Assembly: GCA_951812925.1 (NCBI GenBank)
Contig: OX638371.1
Span: forward strand, 36,678,101 to 36,742,100
DNA length: 64,000 nucleotides
Reading direction: 5' to 3'
DNA from: Calliopum simillimum
Lineage: Eukaryota; Arthropoda; Insecta; Diptera; Lauxaniidae
Positions within the stretch are counted from its first letter, which is position 1, and each line of letters begins with the position of its first letter. This document shows positions 43,049 through 54,887 of this stretch, piece by piece. Made by a program: the position numbers and the translations under genes. The notes beneath the pieces were generated by a model. It was not told where the DNA came from. It was given only the letters and a program-made list of their open reading frames with translations, and did not search any database.

Positions 43049-45963
43049 TTACTTCACGAAATTTGGGTTCTTTTTGAGTATGACGAAGCCTTCCATTACT
43101 GGCGTCAGTGATATATATTCATCCGTAGCAAGCTCAGCTCTTTCACCCATTGCAAGCAAGACAGGTGTAGTATGTGTTTGAAATCCAGTAATTGTTTTTG
43201 GTTTACCTGCTTGACCGACAACATCGATAGCCATACCAACACGTACGGGCACTTGCAATTGATTCAAATCTTCATCGAAAGTAATCAACATACGCGCTTG
43301 CATAGCGGGAACTAACGAATACAACAAGTAATGTGAACGTCCCAAAATTAAATTTTTTACATCAAGTAAAGAAACAAGCGTTGCCATAAGTCCTGCTACA
43401 GCCATGGGATTCATAAGTTGACGATCACTATGGTATGGACTAAGTGTAAGTGTACCCTTTCCTAAATGAGTTAAGCTTTGTGCTATGCGAACCATAAATA
43501 AATTGCTTGGATCTTTTGAATGATATTGTGCTAGCTGGCGCAACATTGATGCCAAACGTGCATTATTTGTGCCAGCACCTACAAGACCCATTGCAAAGAT
43601 CGCATTGTGTGCAACTTCAGCATCACTGTCATGTGAGAATTTACTTAAAGTATCGATTATGTTAAGCTTTGGATTGGATGCTGAAATAAGACCCAAAGCC
43701 AGGGGTACAGCACGACGAATACAGGGCTCACAATAGCGCAAGAGATTGCCAAATGATCGATAAGCCATTTCAGCGCCAATATCTTCACCCATGGCGATTA
43801 GTGCTATACCCAAGCAAGCAATGGCTTGTGTAGCTGAAAGATCTTTCTCCTTTTCCTTTTCTTTTTCGGCTTTTTCCTAAAAAAAATTTAGAAACAATAT
43901 ATATAAAATATTGTTAATAATTGTACTTGTCTTACTTTTTCCTTATTCTTATCTTTTTTGTTCTTATCGCCATCTCCATTTTCACCATTTGTAGTCTCAT
44001 AGTGATCTGAGCAAATATGTAAAAGTTGTTGTATCTTGAGCACATTTCCAGTGCCAGCATAAGCACAAATATCTACCATTGTTGTAGCCATTGAACGATA
44101 TGGTTCATCTAAAACCTCCAATGTTACCATTACTGCCTCGGTAGCTTTTTGCCGTCCTAAATACAGCAAACCCAAGCCTAACATTAGGAAGCGGGTATAA
44201 GTATCTTTTAAATCAGTTTTAGACAAGCCCATGATGGTTTGTAACAATATCTCAGTAATCTCAGCATTGCAAGAACCAACACTGATCAAACCCAAGGACA
44301 ATGCTGTAATGCCCATAACTTCGACATTTGGAGCATTTTTTCCGCTTGTAGTAAATACTGTTTTTAGAGTATCAATAACAATAGCACGATTTGAACCAGC
44401 ATAGGCAATACCCAAACCTAAAATTGCGCCAATACGCATTGATATATTTTGATTATCAATATAGTCGGAAAGAAGGGCGTGTGCCGGATCAACTTCATTT
44501 CGTATGCCACAGTTAACAATACCACAAGCCAACAAAGCTCCGGATTTGATGTAGTCTTCAGTTGAATAAAGGTATTTATCAATCATGGTTAGACCACCAT
44601 CAACATCCCAAAGAAGTATCAAACCAAGCGAAGCGGTTGCACTAAGCATACCGTGATCTTTATTTTTATACAACCATTTATTGCCATCTTCTGACAATAA
44701 CTTGTCGACACCAAAACCGGCGTTTACGAATCCATTCACAAAGCTAGCAGCCAAGTTTTGTTTGGCAGAATCCACCTAAAAGATAAATGATAATTGAAAA
44801 TAGAAAAATTATGTGGACGGAGAAAACTTAATTTTAGTTTCCAAATATGGTAACTAGTTGGTGAACTAAATTCTACGTATATAAAAGTTTTATGTAACCT
44901 GTATTGATGCAAAGCGCGCTCTGGAATTGTCCAAGTGAGATTTATAAATATCCTCAGGTGTCTTTGGCTCCATAATATCCAATTCTCGTGCCAAATTAAG
45001 GAAATGTTTGTTCAAGTTTGCATTCGACATTATTTCCATTAAATCGTCATAATCAGGAACCGATTCATCCAATTCCAAACAGACCTGTTGGCGGGCCAAC
45101 ATAAATGCAAGTTGCTTTTGAACAGCGGGATCCTTTTGCTCTTTGAAAATTTCGCCTATTTTGTCCATGTCATTTAGCATAAGAGCTAAACGCATAGCCT
45201 GCGTGTACTGATTGAATTTGCGGGACAAATTCAGAGCTGTCTCCAGTATAATAGTATTATCCGGTTCTGGAACATATGGATAACAGGATTGCAAGTAAAG
45301 ACATACTCGTGGGTAAGCCGATTCATCTACATAATCTTGCAGCAAATGCAAATGATCAATTTCTATTAGTAAATCACAAGCATCAGCTTCGGCGTTGTGT
45401 TCCATGTTATACGGGATGATTTGCTTGACCAATTCGATTAATTGTGTCTGGAATTCACCAGATGTTTCCAAATAATGAGCAGCAATTTCCCCAGACAAAT
45501 GACGCACATATTCGTGACCCCATTCGCCAATTTTTTGAGTGCGATCGCAGAGAAAACGATAAGCTAAGCAGTCTTTGCCACTTCCCATAGTCATAGCGAG
45601 CACTGAAATTATGTCAGCACATAACTGACGTGTTTCTTGTGTGGGCATTTGCTTATAGACCGTCTTCATAGTTTCGTAATGCGGGCGCATGAATTTCAAA
45701 GGTTTTGGAACTGAAGTCATTGAAGTGGTAGAAGCGCGAATCAGTTTCGCCATCATTTCTAGCGCTGGTAAATACAATAGTTTGTCCACTTCTTGCAAAC
45801 GTGTTACCAGCATTTCGAGTTCTTCTTGTAACTGTTGATCTTCATCGGAAAGTTCTTGTTCCTTGTTTGCCTCATCCTTGCTGGGGTCTTTTTTATCAGT
45901 GGACTTATCCTCTGTTGCAGCAGGGGCTTTCTTTTGTTCAGTCTTAACGGCTTCGCTAGGCAT
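43049..45963 (-). CDS. Rpn1: 26S proteasome regulatory subunit Rpn1 (PSMD2), three exons
   Basis: Exons 45963-44899, 44775-43936 and 43876-43049 (minus strand, phase-0 GT..AG introns of 123 and 59 bp) join to 910 residues, matching the family length. The N terminus is charged ([20 protein letters not shown]), followed by the conserved [18 protein letters not shown]. The centre carries proteasome/cyclosome repeats that form the toroid ([50 protein letters not shown]). A lysine/glutamate-rich linker spans the last intron. The C-terminal part has [18 protein letters not shown]-type repeats and [20 protein letters not shown], ending [12 protein letters not shown]. In the base of the 19S particle Rpn1 docks ubiquitin receptors, shuttle factors and Ubp6/USP14. 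The gene appears intact. Confidence 0.97.
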
Positions 45964-46982
45964 TTTGCGTTGAAACAGAAATTAATTACTTTTGAACCAC
46001 AGAATTTTTTTACTCAGTCCGTAAACCTTGTTTTTTGTTATATGTTAAATTTTACACTTTTTTTCCACAAAATTCGGCAAGAAAATTTCTTGGCGTTTTC
46101 AGAATTACAGTGCGTTTTTTTAGCTGTCAAAATTCGAAGTACTGCCAACTATATATTTCGATAAGTTATCGGAATAAACTGATTATTTAGAGCTGGTGTA
46201 CACATGAAGCAAAAGAGTTGTGCAACGACTGTATCCTTTTTGTGCAAACTATTAGAGCCGGGACACACGGGCGATAGGACTATTGTAGGAAAGCGGTCCC
46301 TCGTGAATTTTAACAGAAAATCTTCCAACCCAGATTTTGTTTGAATTCCTTCAGATAATGGCACAAGAGTACCATAGAGTAGAGATGGGCGCGTTACGTA
46401 AACCTTACTTATCACGCATTTTAGCGCGTTTCAATATTTGAGTAGTCTTTTAAAAAAGAAGAGGAAGAGAAAGAGAACAGAATACAAAAAACACCACACA
46501 GCATTGTCAAAAAAGAAAGTATTAAGCTAGTCAAAGAAATAATTGGAGAGTACAACGAATTTCGACCAACGAATATTAAATTAAAACACACAAAACAATA
46601 TGGAATTGAACACAACCGCACCGGACAACGAAATTTGCCCGACGAATAGGTAGAATTTGTGCAGAAATCTATGATTCTATTACAATTTCCAAAAGTCTTT
46701 TCTTGACTTTTTAAAAAATAAATACAGAAAATCAAAACAAAAAATTTGTTTCGAAAATTTTTCAAAAATTCCAAATTGCAGAAAATTATTTTTTTTATTG
46801 TAGATAATATGCTTTCAGGATTTTTTCAAACGCAGCAATATTCATAATCTTCCATAAAAACAACTTAATTATACTTAATTGTATTTAAAATTAGGTTTTT
46901 ATTTTTATTGACACAATATTCCGCACAAAGTACAAATAAAAAAACTTTTACATGTTCAATTTATGTATATTTTTAAACTTCG
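45964..46982. other. Rpn1 upstream region and left flank of the DJ-1-like pseudogene
   Basis: Next to 45963 lies the Rpn1 5' UTR and promoter, with no clear TATA box. The segment ending at 46982 continues the DJ-1-like pseudogene on the minus strand (RSLK after the SPH residues at 53461-53468) for a few codons before homology fades. Confidence 0.4.
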
Positions 46983-47721
46983 ATGAGGACTAGGGTTACC
47001 AAAATTTTTTCAGTAAAATATAGTATTTTCCAGAAAAAGCCTTAAAAAAGTATAGTACGCTACAAAAAAATATAAGAGTTATTCACGATCTAGAGTAACG
47101 AGCTGAGTAACAGGGTAAAAGTGCACTCAGTTACTCTGAATAGTGAGCATACTCAATACTTTGCACGTATATTTGCTTTTTGTTTCTCAAAATAATCTTA
47201 GCTGACAACAAAAAAAAAAATTTTTAAATGAATATTTTTCTCCCATTCAAATTTTTATTTTTGATGAACGAAAATTGCCTCTCAATCATAAACAAATTCA
47301 AACGTTTCTATAGAAATAGAAATAGTAAAAAAAAGGCAAAAGTGTAAGATTATTTTACACTAGAAAATAGCTTGACTAAAAGGGTAAAAGAGTAACAGAG
47401 TAACTTACGTATATTTTGTTGTTGTGGTTGTGCACAGTTACCCTGTTACTCTGTTACTCAGGACGTTACTCTAGATCGTGAATACCTCTATAGTATTTCA
47501 TGGAAAGAGTAAAAACTAGACAAAGATATATTTGGTACTTATTAATTTTTGTAAAATCTATACTTTTTCTGCGATTTCCGTGGCCCTTGGACTTAAAAAT
47601 GATTTTTTTATAAATCGACCCAAGAGAAGTCAGAAAAACTAAATAAAATTTTCGATTGGTATGATTAATTCGCGTTACCGAGAAATAAAAATCAAATCTG
47701 GGGTACTATTCGATGAATTTA

Positions 47722-48115
47722 ATATTAAAAAATATAAATTAAATAAAAATTCAAAATAATATTCACAATAATATTTAAAGAGTTTCGAACGTCATGCGTT
47801 CATCATCAGTTGCTATACAAAAACTAAAATTTGGCTCTCCACATTTTGCTCGTTTTCTTTCTTTGCAATTGCATTTTAAATTCTCTTATACTTAAATAAT
47901 TATATGTACGTTATGACAAAATATGTTAAGATTTATTGCTGTTTCTTTTGTTACAATATTTTCAAATTTTAGTTTTTGTATTGCAACTGATGATGAACGC
48001 ATGACGTTCGAAACGCGTTTTGCAATAATAAAAATTTTTGTGCGATGTAAAGGAGAACTAAACTCTTTAAATATATTTTGAATTTTTGTTTAATTTATAT
48101 TTTTTAATAAAATTT
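47722..48115. repeat. Inverted-repeat element
   Basis: Arms of about 110 bp mirror each other: GTTTCGAACGTCATGCGTTC, then CATCATCAGTTGCTATAC, on the left; GATGATGAACGCATGACGTT on the right. The right arm carries an extra segment of about 50 bp (near 48013-48062). Non-coding foldback-like element. Confidence 0.65.
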
Positions 48116-48596
48116 TCGATATCTCGCTTTGTTTATAAAATACCAAGGTTTAAGAAATACGAGAGTATTAAATAAATTTTAATTAAATTTAGATTTGACT
48201 AGACTTGCACTCTAAAAGCCTTAAGTTTCAATATTGATGATCAATAACGAAAGATTTTCTAAAATTTTCTAAACTTATTTTGGTTCATTTCATGTGAAAA
48301 CATTGTCAAATCAAGTAGCTACGGAAATTAAAGTACATATCGCCAAAATGCTCACCTGGCCAATGCCACTTTTTCCGATAGAAAATGTAGCACTCATGGC
48401 GCACATTTTACATTATAGACGTTTTGCGGATCTTTAGTAATCCAGTCATAGTCTTTTTCCCGTTCAGGTTTGCATTTTTGGAGCCTTTTTGTATATTCCG
48501 CTTCTTAGTAGTTGCATTTAGATTCGAGGCACTTTCGCTTCTACTTTCCATAATTTAATTAGACTTCAACTTTTTGACAGGAAGAGCAACCACATA

Positions 48597-48894
48597 CTGC
48601 CATACCTAAATTGGAGCGTCAGGCGTTGCGTTATTTAACGTTACACAAAAGCGTCAAGCGCTATACCGAAATAAAAAGCGTTGCGTTGAAGTCATTTGTT
48701 TGTCAAAATCATATTGTTGTTTCTTTTTTTACTCTTCAAAAGCTAACTTCACTCAATAACGCTTTGTCTAAATTGGAAATTCGAATAGCTCAGCGTTGAG
48801 CGTTGGCAATTTCGGTATGCGCCACACAAATTTTATGTACATGAGAAATTTTTGACAGTAAAACAACGCTGACGCTCCAATTTAGGTATGGCAG
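48597..48894. mobile_element. CTGCC-type MITE, full length
   Basis: 298 bp from CTGCCATACCTAAATTGGAG to CTCCAATTTAGGTATGGCAG. Nearly the same sequence as 5463-5781, minus a duplicated CTTCTTCTTCAAAATCATA segment. It is flanked by ATA and TTA. Confidence 0.88.
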
Positions 48895-49200
48895 TTAGTA
48901 AAAATAATTAACTAAATTTCAAAATAAAAACGAAGCAAACATTTGCTTGATGTTGTCAATTTTGAAAAGCAGTAAAGCAGGGGCAAGTTTAGTAACACGC
49001 ACACATGGCTGAATTACCCTGGTTGCAGCGATAACAAATGATGCTTCTTCTTATTATTTTTAAACTACGAAAATGTCAAAATTAGTGACAAGCAAAACAA
49101 AAATTGACAATTGAATTCTGAACGAAAAATATAAAAATTTTGAATTTTAAATTCTTTAATTATTTTAACAAATGCCATTTTCGTGTTATCAATAATAGTT

Positions 49201-49628
49201 ATGGAGCAACCAATACATGTGGTCATAACTGGTGCAGCTGGACATGCAGACTATGCTATTGGACGTGCTGAAGTAATGTCTTCACATGGGGTAACCATTC
49301 TACGGCGCATCTTCCGGATGCCTTTAAGGCTTCATTTAAAAAGAACGGGAATACCCAGCGTGTTTGGACGGCCATTAGAGATAGGAGTTATTTGGAGAAG
49401 GAATACGTGGAAGTGATAACACAACGTGGTAGCGAATTACATGCAAGTCGGAAGCAAACATCGGGTATGTCAGCTGCTGTTGCTGTTTGGGATCATACGC
49501 GTGATTGTTGGGACGGTACTGCTCCAGGGAAGCATGTTTCAATGTCTGTTCTTTCTGATGGAAGCAATGGTGTGGCAAAGAAATTATTTTTCTCGTTCGC
49601 TGTTTCGATTTGTCAGATCAAGACTTGA
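49201..49628 (+). pseudogene. Malate dehydrogenase (cytosolic type) pseudogene
   Basis: The N terminus MEQPIHVVITGAAG matches the MDH1 nucleotide-binding start. A large central part is missing. After frame changes the plus strand reads AHLPDAFKASFKKNG, then LEKEYVEVITQRGSELHASR, SGMSAAVAVWDHTRDCWDGT and VSMSVLSDGSNGVA. This parallels the C-terminal EVVQQRG..ARK..SAMSAAKA..DHVRDW..GT..VSMGVYSDG of cytosolic MDH. The active-site and most of the Rossmann region are gone and there are no introns, so it looks like a decayed, rearranged retrocopy. It sits inside the hAT-like insertion. Confidence 0.7.
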
Positions 49629-49904
49629 TGTAAAAATAAAACTTATTTCACTGAACAAGTAGATCATGCTTTTATTTTGGAATTTAGAATTATTTGGAAT
49701 GCATCACAAACCAGTGATTAGGAAACCAAGTTTTGATTTTGAAACAATAAATTTAAAATCATAAAATTTTCAAATTACTTTTTCTTTCTTTGTTTTGATT
49801 CTACTCTTTTGACGGATAGCAAGGCAAGATGCAGGGTTCCATTTTTTTCATTTTGACAACTTTCCATAACCATTGTTATTGAATCATGCACATAAATCGA
49901 AAGG

Positions 49905-50696
49905 GGATTCTTCGGCTGGCCGCGTAAGCCGAAGCACGGGTTTTCGTTATAAATGGTCAACATATATGTTTTACAATGAAAAGTTAAAAGTTAAAATAGA
50001 CTCTTTAAAAAAAAAAAAAAAAAAAAACTATGTTATTTTGTTTAGGAACTTTTTAATGTTATATAGATTAATATTATCAGTCTTTTAGTGTAGTGTTTTT
50101 AGTTTTAATTGACGCGTTTTTTTCTTTTATGTTAAAAAAAAAAAAATGAGTGATACCAACTGAGTTGGTAGCGAATTGGTGACATTTGTATTTTTATTTG
50201 GAGAGCAATACCGAATGATTTAAAAAAAAGACTTTTTAAGGACGTGATAAACTGCTTTGCAAATTTGCAAGCGTGATAAAAGAACATTTTGTGAAGTGTA
50301 CTTGAGCGTCATATTGTACTTGGAAACTTCACGTGTTTTTTGGTTTTTAACCTTAAAAATGTCGTCATTTTGTTTAATACATATGTCTTGTAAATGAACA
50401 GTTATATCGGTCGATTATTTGTTACGCAAAATCTCAGTTAATTTTTTTTGCACTAAAAAAATAAAATGGTCAATTTTACCGTTCGTTGGTAATTAAAAAA
50501 AAAAAAAAGAACTTTTAAAATCGCGCGAGAAAATAGAAAAAACACCAGTCTTCCGTTCAGGATTTGGTATCGGCCTTCCGGATACGTACTGGTGGTACAC
50601 GCGAAGGACTATAAAAAGGACCTAGAGTCTATGATAGTCCTTTATTGATACTTATGCTGTTCGTAATGTTCAGCATACAATAAGAAGAAGAAGAAG
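49905..50696 (+). mobile_element. 5'-truncated I-type LINE 3' end with 13-bp target duplication
   Basis: Flanked by ATAAATCGAAAGG at 49892-49904 and 50697-50709. It contains only 3' UTR: a short hairpin (TTCGGCT..AGCCGAA near 49912-49933), A-rich runs, then stem-loop 1 (AAGGACTAT at 50604 with ATAGTCCTT at 50634), stem-loop 2 (TATGCTG at 50653 with CAGCATA at 50671) and an (AAG)n tail. The same 3' plan ends the full-length LINE at 60.8 kb, but the primary sequence differs, so it belongs to another subfamily. Confidence 0.8.
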
Positions 50697-50709
50697 ATAA
50701 ATCGAAAGG

Positions 50710-53280
50710 CGCGTTCGAGAATTTTAAAAAGTGAGAAACTTGTATAATATAACTTTGTTGTAGGTGCAGGGCGATAAAATGACTATGCTTTCTGGTGGAC
50801 ATGGTTAATACAATCGCTCCCAAATCGCGAATATCTATGTGAGACTAAAATCCGAAAGTTAAATTAACTATAAAAGAAGTAAATTAGGAAATTCTCACCT
50901 CCAGTGCTAACATTGTTTTTTTATTTTGCACGTAAAAGCGAAGCCCCACTATCAGTAAACAACTTGGCCAAGTTGTGTACCAAGTAAATGAAATATTGAA
51001 TTCTTAAAATTCAGCAACAATGAATAGCAGCTCGTGAAAATATTTGTTCTAACAAATGTGCAATGTTAGTTTGATGATCCACGCTAATCTAGAAAAAAAG
51101 AAAATGAAAGAAATGAAATATGCTAAACGTCAAACTGAAACTTACGACCTACCGGAATTGTAATAGATTAGGGAAATTTTGGTTAACAGAGTTGTAGGCA
51201 AAACAGTTCAGTTTTAGTTACCAACAAATCATAGCGCATCTGAAGAGAAAGTTGGTAATCTGTTAGCACGAAAAACGTAGAGGGAGATAGGAAGATGTAG
51301 ACGAAGTGAAGTGTGATAGTGTGGGGAAATGGATACAGGGAAATGGAAATGTATTTATTGTTTGTTATATAAGTATTTTGGTTTTCAAAAACAGTTTTGT
51401 TAGTACATAAGGGTACCTAAAGAAATTGCTAGAAATTGGGTTAGTAACAAAGTCTTTTGCGCGAAAGATTTTAAAAAGTCAAAGTGCAGCAAACAGTGAA
51501 GTCGCGTTTTTGTGGTCTTCCACCAAGAGTTTGGAAATTTTTTTTAAGTCCTTTTTTTTTAAAGAAATCTGGCGTAAAGTTTAATTTCTTAGTAAGGATT
51601 CGCGGTCTATGTTCCGGCCAAAGTGAAAAGTTTTGGCGCGTTTGCGGTATTAAAGTAGGTTAAAATTTCGGAGTTGTGTAAATTAATTTGTTAAAAATCG
51701 GGTTTTTTTTTATAGAGCTGAGGTTGAGGAGTAATCGCTGGTTTTCAGAAGTTTAAGTTTTTATTTGGAATTATTCACAAGAAATGTAAGTGAAAGTCGC
51801 GATTTTCTTAGTGTTTTTAGAGATAGATTTTTGTGGAAATCGGCAAATTTTTTGTGTTTAAAATGATTTTGTTTTAACAGCGTGGCTGGCACCGGTGGAC
51901 GTCTATGCAAGTGAAGAGAAAGGACGAAAATTTGCGAAGAGAAGCCTTTGTGAAGGACGAAAAGAGGCAGGAGATAATTTAAAGAAAGATAAGTCAGCCA
52001 CGATTTTTATGATTTTTAGTGAATAGCTCATGAGTAGTACACGATAAATTGGGTGAGATCAATACAACAATTGTGTTAGAAGGCGATAAATTGAATTGTT
52101 GCCGGTGGAGAAACCGGATAAATTTCCTTCAGCGGGAGTGGTGCGGAACGCCGCTAATTTTAAGACCGTACGGGGAATTTTGGAACGTATGTTCGTTGAG
52201 AATAGTGACGGTCGGCAGATTGGGTTTTGGGTGTTATTTAAGTTATATGTAGGGGTATCTTTAAAATATTATTTTTAATTTATGTTTTTTTTAATATATA
52301 AGTTAATGTTTTTTTTTGTAATTAAGTTCTAAAATTTGTGAACTTCGTTGGCAGATCCTTAAATTTGGGGAATTAATTTGTGGGAAATCTGGTAAAAATT
52401 ACGTATGCCCAGTACTTCGTGTGCTGGTTGAATTAAAGATTCCAGTTTGTTTTAGAGAAAAATCACAGTGAGCTCATTAGGATTTTTGCTTGAAGGGGGT
52501 AAATTTTGGATTGAAAGGCTACGAGGAAAGGGGCCTAATAAGTGTTTTTGGGATTTGTCAGGAGTTTTTTTATATAATTGTTTTATATGTTTTTTTTGTA
52601 TTTATTTGAGTTTTTTTTTTGCATGATGGGTAAAGCCCTGAAGTTATATCTTTTATTTTAGTAATTTTTAGTCTTTATTTATTATATTTATATTTATATT
52701 CATCTTCATTTTGATTTTATTTATGATTTTTAAAAAATTTATTTTACTTTGGTTTTCCCTTACTTGTGTGTGAGGACGCATTTGAATGGTCTTGTTTGGA
52801 AATAAATTTAAGGAGTTTTTGAAATGAAAGTTATGGAGTAAATTCTTTGAAGATGGGGGTACTGATGGTGGTCAATTGGTGACTTTATGGATTGGGCTTG
52901 GGTTGATTTTGGCGCGTAGGAATTAAAATGGTGGTCGTGCGGAACAATGGTGATGGATTCAAAATGGTGGTGGGGATAGTTGTATGATTTGTTTTTTTTG
53001 TGATCATGGGGCTTTCTTTTTAGGGTTTTTTTTTTGTTTTTTAAGGTGTTTGAGTTTTTATTTAAATTTCAAATTGTGTTTCCGGCGGAAATCGGAAGTA
53101 CAATTATTGTTGCTCCCGCGACTCATTGCAGCAGGTTAGGACTCCCCCCTGTAAACCGCAAGCTAGCCGTGGCGGACTGCATTGGGTAAGATGGCTCCGG
53201 GACTTGTAACAACTTTCGGTATTTCAAAACTAAATATGTGTTTTTGTACAGACTTTATCTGTGCTTGTAGAAATACATTT
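50710..53280. other. T/G-skewed non-coding stretch inside the hAT-like insertion
   Basis: About 2.5 kb with strong T and G excess on the plus strand, especially 51480-53080, and no long frame. A GC-richer block at 53090-53215 (GGAAGTACAATTATTG, GACTCCCCCCTGTAAACCGC) looks like the edge of an unidentified element. No gene can be named. Confidence 0.4.
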
Positions 53281-53460
53281 TGATTAACGTATGGAAAAGC
53301 AATAACTACTGTGCTTTACTTAACACAGGAAAATATAGTACGGTCATCATAAATATAGTATAAATAAAGCATTTTTGCATACTATTTATTCAACAGTATA
53401 TAGTACGCTGATCCGGAATATAGTACAATACTATATATTATAGTACGGTGGGCAACCCTA

Positions 53461-53790
53461 ATGAGGACTCAAGTTTTTGCCCTTGGCACTTTCAGCAAAA
53501 TGTCCCAAAAGTACTGTAGGGGCAGAACAAATCGCTGTAATGATGCGTCCTTCGAATAAGTGCCTGCCAATCCGCAGGGTAAAACAATAGCATCATATTG
53601 GTTGCACTTGACAGCTTCTACGGTTGCATCAGGCTTGATTTGCACACCTCGGGAGCATTTCATAACTATCTTTTAACGATAACATTCAAACCACCTCTCG
53701 CAGTACATCCGCTGAAGTCACTGCGTCCATATCTTCGGCACCTGAGGCCAACGTATTGGAAGCACATCCAGAACATCAATTGTAAAATTA
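53461..53790 (-). pseudogene. DJ-1 (PARK7)-like pseudogene, split by the hAT-like insertion
   Basis: Minus strand, in three frames: LASGAEDMDAVTSADVLRE, then GGLNVIVKR, then MKCSRGVQIKPDATVEAV with DAIVLPCGLAGTYSKDASL, then (shifted) RIITAICSAPTVLLGH and GKNLSPH. These follow the order of DJ-1: the GAEEMExVxxxDVLRRAG start, KCSRDVxxxPD, the VVLPGGL strand and the AAICAAPxxLxxH segment that carries the reactive cysteine (here C in AICSAP). One glycine of LPGGL is a cysteine. Frameshifts and no introns mark a retrocopy. Its end is cut by the 46991-53460 insertion and resumes at 46982. Confidence 0.78.
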
Positions 53791-53830
53791 AAGTTGATTG
53801 CAGTTGGCAGAAAGATTGCTTTTCATACAT

Positions 53831-54837
53831 TCGATGAGAATAGTGCGATACAGCTAAATTTTGTTTTTTCATAAACTAAATTTTTTCATTTTTGAATTTG
53901 AAAATGAATTTATTTTGAAGATAAATTGAAAGTTAATTTTGTTTAAATTTTTTGACAATATTCGCGTCACGTCGAAAAATTTAAACTGGCGCTTAACTAG
54001 CTTTAAACCTGCTCGAAGGCAGTTTAAAATTTAAACTGGGAGTAAAATTGTTTATAAATCAGAATTTCATGTTAAACTTCGGAGTAGCCATATTCCATGG
54101 TTTAACTTTTATTATAAATACGGCTGTATAAATTTATTTTAATGGGTCTGCAGCAATAATTTGTCATTTTCGAACATACTTTATCACCAAAAAAAAAAAT
54201 GGGTTTTGGCCATTTGAGTTATTTGAAAATGTGAGCGCAAATACATTTTTCTGCATGAGTATTTTCGTTTCAAAAAAAGATTTCAACGAGTGCACATCGC
54301 TCGGATGATGAAAGTAAAGAAGAATATGATTTTTTTTTATAATATAAGGGTTGTTTTCATTATTTTAAGTAAGGTTGTGGTTGAAAGGAAGCTTAACTAA
54401 TTTAATTCAATTATCAAATAACTTGTTAGCCAATTGTAGAATTAATTTATTTCTACATATAAGATTTAATTTATGGTATTTCTACTACATTTTAATAATT
54501 AGTTTCCTTGTTTTTCATCGACGCTTCAATTTTCATAGCCAGAATTTATTGCGATGTTACCTCATGGCGTACAAAGCAAAACTGAAATTTGAAGAGTGAT
54601 TTGAGCTTATGTACAGCCCCTATGGTTGTGGTTGAAAGAAAGCTTAAATAATTTAACTTCTTAGCCAATTTGCATTTTTTTAAGCGTGATTTGATGGTGT
54701 GCTCAAAATTAGTGATGCCAAACAAATTCGAATTCATCAAATTAAAATCGACAAAATTTGATAGAGTGTACACCGCTACTGGCTAATTTCTTGACGTTTT
54801 GATTTATGTCAAAAAACCAATGTTGGATTACCACAAA
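53831..54837. other. Intergenic DNA left of the full-length LINE
   Basis: AT-rich. A motif GGTTGTGGTTGAAAG with GCTTAA occurs near 54373 and again near 54625, a decayed direct repeat of about 250 bp spacing. The last part was, before the LINE insertion, the upstream region of metaxin-2. Confidence 0.4.
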
Positions 54838-54880
54838 ATAGTTGTGTAAGGGGACTTTTGATTTGAGTGTGGTGACGACT

Positions 54881-54887
54881 GGACGTG
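54881..54887 (+). promoter_or_regulatory. Downstream promoter element (DPE) of the LINE
   Basis: GGACGTG matches the DPE consensus RGWCGTG. If transcription starts at the A at 54854 its first base is +28, the standard DPE position. Internal DPE promoters are known from Drosophila I and Jockey elements. The start site itself is inferred. Confidence 0.55.

Larger units (their letters stand above)
46991..53460. mobile_element. 6.5-kb insertion with hAT-like ends and 8-bp target duplication
   Basis: The left end TAGGGTTACC and the right end (inverse TAGGGTTGCC) agree with the hAT terminal pattern. ATGAGGAC is repeated exactly at 46983-46990 and 53461-53468. Both subterminal regions are rich in TATAGTA motifs (AGTATAGTACGC on the left, CAACAGTATATAGTACGC on the right). 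No transposase frame survives. Inside are an inverted-repeat element (47722-48115), a MITE, a malate dehydrogenase pseudogene, a LINE 3' end and 2.5 kb of T/G-skewed sequence. It is inserted in a DJ-1-like pseudogene. Confidence 0.75.

Noticed and set aside
49775..49963. 62-codon minus-strand ORF beside the MDH pseudogene
   Set aside because: It runs across the LINE insertion boundary at 49892-49904 and has no recognised similarity.
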